Origin: Gemmatimonadota bacterium
GTDB lineage: Bacteria > Gemmatimonadota > Gemmatimonadetes > Gemmatimonadales > GWC2-71-9
Assembly: GCA_003220855.1 (NCBI GenBank)
Contig: QHTP01000239.1
Coordinates: 1-9,494 of the forward strand
Direction: 5' to 3'
Length of the DNA stretch: 9,494 bases
Below the pieces are notes generated by a model, which saw only the letters and a program-made list of their open reading frames with translations, ran no database searches and had not been told where the DNA came from. Shown one piece after another: positions 1 through 5,025 of this stretch (position 1 is the stretch's first letter; every line of letters starts with the position of its first letter). The translations under genes and the position numbers were made by a program.

Positions 1-1
1 G

Positions 2-355
2 GTCGAGCGGTTCGCGCGGGGGCACGACATCTGGCGGGTGAGCACCCGCGTGATGGACGAGAACAAGCAGGCGATGATCGCGGCCGACGAGTTCGACGTG
101 GACACGATGATGGTGATGTTCCAGGAGCTGCGGGCCAAGCAGATCCGCGCCGAGGCGGAAGGCCGTGACGCGCTCTCTCCCGAGATGCGGGCGTTCATCG
201 AGGAGGCCAAGGCGCAGGGGGTCACGCGCTGTCCGATCCGCGACATCGAGGCCCAGATGGGACAGTGCCCCGTCGACCTGAAGGCGATTAGCCCCTCGGA
301 GGCGAAGGCCGCGATGGAGCGGCTGCTCGCAGAGCGGGCCGCGACCGGGGACTGA
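2..355 (+). CDS. C-terminal part of an unrecognised protein (5' end outside window)
   Basis: The reading frame is open from base 2 to the TGA at 353-355, so the gene almost certainly starts before the window. A GTG at 38 could serve as a start, but no Shine-Dalgarno sequence precedes it and the frame stays open upstream of it (VERFARGHDIW). The visible 117 residues are charged and mostly helical in character, rich in Ala, Glu, Arg and Met, with no membrane segment. Two cysteines lie in the stretch CPIRDIEAQMGQCPVDL near the C-terminus. That spacing is not a haem c motif; they could be metal or cluster ligands, or mean nothing. The stop is one base from the GTG start of the radical SAM gene, so the two are probably co-translated. 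I do not recognise the family and assign no function. A role near tetrapyrrole or cytochrome maturation would be inferred from position only. Confidence 0.75.
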   Translation, partial: VERFARGHDIWRVSTRVMDENKQAMIAADEFDVDTMMVMFQELRAKQIRAEAEGRDALSPEMRAFIEEAKAQGVTRCPIRDIEAQMGQCPVDLKAISPSEAKAAMERLLAERAATGD

Positions 356-356
356 C

Positions 357-1634
357 GTGGACTACGTGCCGCACGTGGTGGCGTGGAATCTGACCAAGCG
401 CTGCAACCTGGAGTGCGCGCACTGCTACATCGCGGCGGGGCCGAGCGAGAGCGCCGCCGCCGAGCTCGACACGCCCGACTGCCTCGCCATCGTAGACCAG
501 CTGCTGGCGGTGAACCCCGCCCCGCTGCTCATCCTGTCGGGCGGCGAGCCGCTGCTGCGGCGGGACCTGGGCGAGATCGCCCACTACGCGTCCGCCAACG
601 GGGCGACGGTCGTGGTCGGGACCAACGGGACGCTGCTCACCGACGAGCGCATCGCGGCGCTCGGGGAGGCAGGCGTGCGGGGCGTCGCGGTCAGCGTCGA
701 TTCGCTGCGCCCCTCCTATCACGACAACTTCCGACGCGGCACGGGCGCGCTCGCCGAGGTCCAGGCGGCACTCGCGCGGTTGCGCGCGGCGCGGCTCGAC
801 TTCATCGTGCAGACGACGGTGACCAAGGGGAACCGCGCCGAGCTCGAGCGGCTGGTGGCATGGTCGGCGGACGAGGAAGCCGTCTCGTTCAACTGCTACT
901 TCCTCGTCGCCACGGGCCGCGGCGCGGCGCTGTCGGATCTGGCGCCCGCGGAGTACGAGGCCGTGCTCGCCGACCTGGCGCGCTGGGAGCGCAGCTATCG
1001 GGGCCGCATGCTGGTGCGGGCGAAGTGCGCCCCGCATTTCATGCGCCTGGTCCACCAGACCGACCCCGAGTCGCCGGTGTTGAACTACGAGACCCGTTGT
1101 CCCTGCGGGACGCAGTACTGCCGCATCACCCCGGACGGTAAGGTCACCCCGTGCCCGTACCTGCCCGAAGTGGCCGGCGATCTCAAGTCGCAGCGCTTCG
1201 CCGACGTCTGGCGTTCGTCGCCCCTGTTCTGGCGCTTGCGGGAAGGCCCGCTGCAGGGGAAGTGCGGGGCGTGCGAGTACCGGGCGCTGTGCGGCGGCTG
1301 CCGGGCGCGCGGGTTCGCGCTCGAGGGGGACGTGCTCGCCGCCGATCCGTCGTGCGTCTATGAGCCGACGGGCGACTCGGCCCCCATCGAGCCGGCCCGC
1401 GCGCTGCGCTACGGCGGCGACTTTCAACCGGCGCTCACGTGGACGCCCGCGGCACGCGAGCGGGTGGCGCGCATTCCCTCGTTCGTGCGCGGGGTCGTGA
1501 TGCAGCGGGTGGAGGCGTGGGCGCGCCGCCAGGGACGTCGCGAGGTGACGCCGGAGCTGCTCGCCGAGGTGCGGAGCGCGATGCCGATCGATTTTTCGAA
1601 GCGGCAGCCGTTCTTCGTGACGCACAACCGATGA
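357..1634 (+). CDS. Radical SAM/SPASM protein of the NirJ/AhbC/AhbD type with C-terminal PCP_red-like domain
   Basis: This 425-residue protein carries the radical SAM cluster motif C16-x3-C20-x2-C23 in WNLTKRCNLECAHCY and the SAM-binding SGGEP at 61-65. A cysteine-rich SPASM region follows: C248, C250, C255, C266, then C303-x2-C306-x5-C312-x2-C315 and C333, enough for one or two auxiliary 4Fe-4S clusters. Residues about 360-408 (TWTPAARERVARIPSFVRG and on) look like PCP_red, the small domain at the end of the BchB/ChlB subunit of dark protochlorophyllide reductase, which points to tetrapyrrole binding. Known relatives of this architecture (NirJ, AhbC, AhbD) trim side chains of sirohaem or iron-coproporphyrin in making haem d1 or haem b. 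The exact substrate here is not shown. The GTG start is chosen because it is one base after the upstream stop and leaves the usual short N-terminus before the cluster motif. The stop overlaps the next start (ATGA), tying it to the bd-like gene. Confidence 0.9.
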   Translation: MDYVPHVVAWNLTKRCNLECAHCYIAAGPSESAAAELDTPDCLAIVDQLLAVNPAPLLILSGGEPLLRRDLGEIAHYASANGATVVVGTNGTLLTDERIAALGEAGVRGVAVSVDSLRPSYHDNFRRGTGALAEVQAALARLRAARLDFIVQTTVTKGNRAELERLVAWSADEEAVSFNCYFLVATGRGAALSDLAPAEYEAVLADLARWERSYRGRMLVRAKCAPHFMRLVHQTDPESPVLNYETRCPCGTQYCRITPDGKVTPCPYLPEVAGDLKSQRFADVWRSSPLFWRLREGPLQGKCGACEYRALCGGCRARGFALEGDVLAADPSCVYEPTGDSAPIEPARALRYGGDFQPALTWTPAARERVARIPSFVRGVVMQRVEAWARRQGRREVTPELLAEVRSAMPIDFSKRQPFFVTHNR

Positions 1635-3355
1635 CCGAACACCTGTTGCTCGGGTTGCAAGCCGCCGCGGACACGACGCGTGCCTACGGAGAATTCCCGC
1701 TCATCGGCGCCCGCGCGGCGGTGTGGATCGCGGCCGAGGTACACCTGATGTTCGCCGCGTTCGTGCTGGGCGTCCCGATGTTCGCCGTGGTGGCGGAGGC
1801 GATCGGGATCTTCGGCAAGGACCAGCGCTACGACCGGCTCGCCAAGGAGTTCACGCGCCTGCTGCTGGTGGCCTACAGCGCCACGGCGATCTGGGGCGCG
1901 GTGCTGGTGTTCTTTCTGGCGACGTTGTACCCGAAGTTCTGGGCGTATCTCACCGCAGTGTTCGGCCCCTCGATGTGGGCATACGCCGGGCTGTTCTTCT
2001 GCGAGTCGTTCACGCTGTACCTCTATTACTACGGCTGGGACCGCTGGAAGTACGGGCGGCCGAAGTTGGGCCACTGGAGCCTCGGGCTGCTGCTGAACCT
2101 GTGGGGCACCATCGTGATGTTCATCGCGAACTCGTGGCTCACCTATATGATGACCCCGCCGCGGGACATCACGCCGACCACCGATCCGGCGACGATCAAG
2201 CTGTGGCACGCGATCGCCAACGCGACCTGGATGCCGATCAACGTGCACCGGCTGATCGCCAACGTCGTGTTCGGCGGCGCGATCGTTGCCGCGTACGCGA
2301 GCTACCGCTTCCTCGCCGCGAAGACCGACGAAGAGCGCGCCCATTACGACTGGATGGGTTACGTCGGCAACTTCATCGCCATCTCCGCGCTGATCGTGCT
2401 GCCGTTCGCCGGCTACTGGCTGGGTCGCGAGATCTACCAGTACGACCAGTCGATGGGCATCACGATGATGGGCGGGTTCATGAGCTGGCTGTGGGTGATC
2501 CAGGCGTTCCTCATCGCGGTGCTGTTCCTCACCGGCAATTACTACCTGTGGATCGGCATGGGCCGCATTCCCGGCGCGGAGCGGTTCCGGCCCTACACCA
2601 AGTACCTGCTGATCGTGCTCGTGCTCGGCGCGATCGTGTGGGGCACGCCCCATACGATGATCGCCGACTCGAAGGAGCTGGCGGCGATGGGCGGCTCGCA
2701 CCACCCGTTCCTGGGCGCGCTGGGCGTGATGAGCGCCAAGAACACCGCCGTGAACCTGATGATCCTCACCACGTTCCTGTCGTTTCTCTTGTACCGTCGC
2801 GCCAACACACGCCCGGTGGTGCCGTGGGCGAAGAGCGGGACCATGATCCAGGGGGCGATGTTCGCCCTCGCGGCCGGCGTGGTGCTGTTCTACGGCATCC
2901 GCGGCTATTTCGTCGAGGCCATCGTCCGGATCGGCTTCAGCGTGTATCAAGTCCTCGCCGTGCTGGGCTGCATCGTGGCCGTGACCGTGATCGACGTGCT
3001 GATGGGACGCGGCGCACAGTCGCTGGGCGCGATCCAGTGGGGCAAGATGCCGCCGCGCTCGCAGTACGCGCTGTTCATCCTGGCGGTCACGTTCACGTGG
3101 CTCATGGGGCTCATGGGATTCGCGCGCTCCGGCATCCGCCAGTACTGGCACGTGTGGCAGGTGGTGCAGGACACGAGCAAGTATGCCGCCACGCCCGCAC
3201 TCGGCTACGCGTCCAAGATGATCAGCCTGTGCGTGCTGATCTTCCTCACGCTCGTCGGGTTCGTGTTCTGGCTCGGCGGGCTGGCGGAGAAATCCACGTT
3301 CGTCGCCACCGGCGACCGCGAGGGAGGGGGAGGGGGCCGCCATGTGGGCCACTAA
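1631..3355 (+). CDS. Cytochrome bd-like (CydA-related) multihelix haem membrane protein without Q loop
   Basis: This 574-residue protein has about 13 hydrophobic segments. Its first half aligns by eye with E. coli CydA as I remember it. H38 in AEVHLMFAAFVLG matches H19, E125 in the run ending YYYGWDR matches E107, and H206 in INVHRLIANVVFGG matches the haem b558 ligand H186. M279, M280 and M284 are candidates for the b558 Met. Differences are marked. E99 is replaced by A117. The helix at about 321-345 has no Glu where E445 (haem b595 ligand) and GRQPW should be, reading VWGTPHTM instead. The long quinol-binding Q loop is reduced to a few residues around 265-275. Four extra helices follow, with a MGFARSGIRQYWHVW segment near 495-509. 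Such CydA relatives without a Q loop are known from Nitrospira and other phyla. There is no CydB in the window; cytochromes c follow instead. The ATG lies in an ATGA overlap with no clear ribosome-binding site, implying coupling. The role, O2/NO reductase or electron-transfer core, is unresolved. Confidence 0.85.
   Translation: MTEHLLLGLQAAADTTRAYGEFPLIGARAAVWIAAEVHLMFAAFVLGVPMFAVVAEAIGIFGKDQRYDRLAKEFTRLLLVAYSATAIWGAVLVFFLATLYPKFWAYLTAVFGPSMWAYAGLFFCESFTLYLYYYGWDRWKYGRPKLGHWSLGLLLNLWGTIVMFIANSWLTYMMTPPRDITPTTDPATIKLWHAIANATWMPINVHRLIANVVFGGAIVAAYASYRFLAAKTDEERAHYDWMGYVGNFIAISALIVLPFAGYWLGREIYQYDQSMGITMMGGFMSWLWVIQAFLIAVLFLTGNYYLWIGMGRIPGAERFRPYTKYLLIVLVLGAIVWGTPHTMIADSKELAAMGGSHHPFLGALGVMSAKNTAVNLMILTTFLSFLLYRRANTRPVVPWAKSGTMIQGAMFALAAGVVLFYGIRGYFVEAIVRIGFSVYQVLAVLGCIVAVTVIDVLMGRGAQSLGAIQWGKMPPRSQYALFILAVTFTWLMGLMGFARSGIRQYWHVWQVVQDTSKYAATPALGYASKMISLCVLIFLTLVGFVFWLGGLAEKSTFVATGDREGGGGGRHVGH
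3322..3336 (+). promoter_or_regulatory. G-rich Shine-Dalgarno tract for the dihaem cytochrome gene
   Basis: Three runs of G (3, 5 and 5) separated by single A bases end 5 bases before the ATG at 3342 and contain GGAGGGGG, so they should act as the ribosome-binding site. The tract lies inside the end of the bd-like gene, where it codes for the poly-glycine tail REGGGGGR. The same bases thus serve as coding tail and initiation signal. Confidence 0.6.
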
Positions 3356-4145
3356 CCTCAAGGTCGTCGCGATCGTGCTCGGGACACTGGCGCTCTATAC
3401 CCTGATCGCCAACAAAATCCCGCAGGTCGAGTCCGAGGTGCCGCAGACCCTCACCCTGGGGGCGAACGTCACGCCCGAGCAGCTCGTGGCGGCGGGCGAG
3501 AAGGTGTTCAACGGCATCGGCGGCTGCACCACGTGCCACGGGCTCGGCACGCGCGCGCCCAACCTCCTCACCGACGAAAAGGGCACGGGGGCGATCGGCG
3601 TCCGCTGCGGCAAGCGCGAGGCGGGAAAGACCTGCAAGCAGTATTTGTACGAGTCGCTCGACCAGCCGACGGCATACATCGTGGCGGGCTATCAGCCGAT
3701 CATGCCCGTGATGACCAAGCAGCTCTCGCCGCAGCAGGTCTGGGCCGTGATCGCCTTCCTGGAGTCGCAAGGCGGCACGGTGGACGTGAGCGCGTCGGAC
3801 ATCCCCGCAACCTCCCCAACCTCCCCAACCTCCGCTGGGGGTGCGGGTGGGGCGGGGGGAGCGGCTTTCGCCGGCGGCAGCACCGACCCCAAGGCCATCA
3901 TCCAGGCGGCGGGGTGCCTCGCCTGCCACAAACTCGACGGCCAGGGGCAGGTCATCGCGCCCGACTTGACGCACGTCGGCTCACGCCGCAGCGCGGAATC
4001 GATCCGCAGGAAGATCCTGGACCCGGCGTCGTCGACTGCAAAAGGTTACGAGAGGCTCGCCGGTATCATGCCCAAGGCGTTCGGCACCATGATGAACGCC
4101 GCGCAGCTCGAAGCGCTGGTGCAATACCTGGCGGCCCACAAATGA
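3342..4145 (+). CDS. Membrane-anchored dihaem cytochrome c
   Basis: The 267-residue protein has one N-terminal hydrophobic segment (about 7-24), best read as an uncleaved anchor, then two class I-like cytochrome c domains in the periplasm. Domain one binds haem at C62-TT-C65-H66, with M121 or M124 in PIMPVM as likely distal ligand; two further cysteines (C89, C98) could form a disulfide. Domain two has C192-LA-C195-H196 and a distal Met at M243 (GIMP) or M250/M251. A Thr/Ser/Pro then Gly/Ala linker (about 156-180) joins them. The gene starts 14 bases inside the end of the bd-like gene, and its stop overlaps the next start as ATGA. That suggests fixed stoichiometry with both neighbours, with this protein probably carrying electrons to or from the bd-like core. 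The partner molecule is inferred. Confidence 0.9.
   Translation: MWATNLKVVAIVLGTLALYTLIANKIPQVESEVPQTLTLGANVTPEQLVAAGEKVFNGIGGCTTCHGLGTRAPNLLTDEKGTGAIGVRCGKREAGKTCKQYLYESLDQPTAYIVAGYQPIMPVMTKQLSPQQVWAVIAFLESQGGTVDVSASDIPATSPTSPTSAGGAGGAGGAAFAGGSTDPKAIIQAAGCLACHKLDGQGQVIAPDLTHVGSRRSAESIRRKILDPASSTAKGYERLAGIMPKAFGTMMNAAQLEALVQYLAAHK
3809..3835 (+). repeat. Short tandem repeat, 9-bp unit aacctcccc, three copies (last imperfect)
   Basis: Copies lie at 3809-3817, 3818-3826 and 3827-3835, the third ending ccgc instead of cccc. The unit is three codons long and codes for repeated Thr-Ser-Pro in the linker between the two haem domains of the dihaem cytochrome, so gain or loss of a unit would only change linker length. 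It is followed directly by a G-rich tract. Confidence 0.8.
3837..3859 (+). other. Candidate G-quadruplex motif in the coding strand
   Basis: Four runs of at least three G (5, 3, 4 and 6 bases) are separated by loops TGC, T and C, fitting the usual G3+N1-7 pattern. It codes for the Gly/Ala linker of the dihaem cytochrome. The C-rich tandem repeat just upstream could pair with it as a hairpin instead. Whether either structure forms is unknown, and in GC-rich coding DNA such tracts can be chance. Confidence 0.4.
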
Positions 4146-4966
4146 CCGCCGCGCCCGCGGTGCGGCGCTACGCCGCGCACCCGTTCTGGCAGGCGGTGGG
4201 AATTCTCGTTCTCGCCTACATCGTGGTGGTGTGGGTGGTGCCCCTGCTCCCGGGGAGCGCCATCGTCCCGAAGAGCGTGGTCCTCCAGTACATGGTCACG
4301 GTGCTCGTCGGCCTGCTCATCTACGTGAGCGATAACGAGGAGCGTTGGGCCCGCTTCAAGGAGCCGATCGAGGCCGTGCTGGTCGAGCCGCGGCTGCGCG
4401 TGGCGCGGGCGGCGCTGCTCGTGGTGGTGACCGTCCTGGTGGGGCTCATCGCGTACGGACAGGTGGCCACCACCGTCGCCGCGCCGCCCAATCTCCGCTC
4501 GATCCACCCGGCTCCGCCCACGGAAATCACCTTCCGGGGCAAGTCGATCACGCTGACGGGCCTCGAGAACCCGCTGCGCGCGCACCCGGAGTCGCTCCCG
4601 CTCTACCTGGCGGAGGGGAAAGGGGTCTACTACCGGAACTGTCTGCCCTGTCACGGGGACCACCTCGACGGTCAGGGGCATTTCGCGTCCGGCTTCAATC
4701 CCCTCCCGGCCAACTTCCAGGACAACGGCACCATCGCACAGCTCACGGAGAGCTTTGTGTTCTGGCGCGTGGCCAAGGGCGGGCCGGGGCTGCCACGCGA
4801 GGGCACGCCGTGGAACTCGGCGATGCCGCAGTGGGAGGATTTCCTCACGGAGCGCGAGATCTGGTCGGTGATCTTGTTCCTGTACGACCAGACGGGGTGG
4901 AAGCCGAGAAGGTGGGAGACCGAACCCGGGAAAGGGGAATCGGGAAAGGGGAAAGGTGATGATTAG
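4142..4966 (+). CDS. Three-helix membrane protein with C-terminal monohaem cytochrome c domain
   Basis: This 274-residue protein has hydrophobic segments at about 17-36, 47-62 and 88-106, then a periplasmic cytochrome c domain. The haem site is C167-LP-C170-H171. M228 in NSAMPQWEDFLTEREIW is the likely distal ligand, and that Met region is followed by SVILFLYDQTGW, a pattern I associate with cytochromes c near respiratory oxidoreductases. Residues 65-85 form a charged loop between helices 2 and 3. The ATG overlaps the previous stop (ATGA) with no evident ribosome-binding site, so translation is probably coupled. The last residues (about 259-274, EPGKGESGKGKGDD) are low complexity and come from the left arm of an inverted repeat; the conserved fold probably ends near WKPRRWE. 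It likely supplies a membrane-bound haem to the same complex as its neighbours. I know no specific gene name. Confidence 0.88.
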   Translation: MTAAPAVRRYAAHPFWQAVGILVLAYIVVVWVVPLLPGSAIVPKSVVLQYMVTVLVGLLIYVSDNEERWARFKEPIEAVLVEPRLRVARAALLVVVTVLVGLIAYGQVATTVAAPPNLRSIHPAPPTEITFRGKSITLTGLENPLRAHPESLPLYLAEGKGVYYRNCLPCHGDHLDGQGHFASGFNPLPANFQDNGTIAQLTESFVFWRVAKGGPGLPREGTPWNSAMPQWEDFLTEREIWSVILFLYDQTGWKPRRWETEPGKGESGKGKGDD

Positions 4967-5025
4967 CGCCCTTCTCCTGCTCGCGGGAGCGGCACCATTC
5001 CCCATTTCCCATTCCCCTTTCCCCG
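4927..5025. repeat. Imperfect inverted repeat (stem about 27 bp, loop 38 nt) across the junction of two cytochrome genes
   Basis: The left arm 4928-4956 is made of GGG/GGGG runs separated by AAA/AAT. The right arm 4995-5024 is its near complement. The outer 13 bp, GGGAAAGGGGAAT at 4928-4940 against 5011-5023, match perfectly. The rest pairs with one mismatch (4954/4997) and single bulged bases at 4941 and 5004. The left arm codes for the tail of the monohaem protein and includes the ribosome-binding region of the next gene. The loop holds that gene's start codon, and the right arm codes for PFPISHSPFPV in its signal-peptide region. Each arm alone also has four G runs (on the + strand at left, on the - strand at right) fitting a G-quadruplex pattern. 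Confidence 0.85.

Noticed and set aside
288..1625. 445-codon minus-strand frame opposite the radical SAM gene
   Set aside because: Arg/Ala/Pro-rich antisense shadow of a protein with intact catalytic motifs.
1439..1630. Upstream extension of the bd-like frame to 1439
   Set aside because: This would overlap the radical SAM gene by nearly 200 bases and add an Arg/Gly-rich stretch; ATG 1631 in an ATGA overlap gives the natural N-terminus before helix 1.
1424..3361. 645-codon open frame on the minus strand opposite the bd-like gene
   Set aside because: It is antisense to a clear membrane protein with recognisable haem ligands; its translation is His/Arg/Asp-rich without a fold, as expected from GC-rich third-position bias.
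1631..4966. Alternative complex III (NrfD-type) operon
   Set aside because: The membrane core has CydA-like haem histidines and GWDR, not an NrfD/ActC pattern, and no FeS/Mo-like ActB is present.
4927..5025. Inverted repeat as an intrinsic terminator
   Set aside because: The loop is long, there is no T-run after the right arm, and the downstream gene starts inside the loop.
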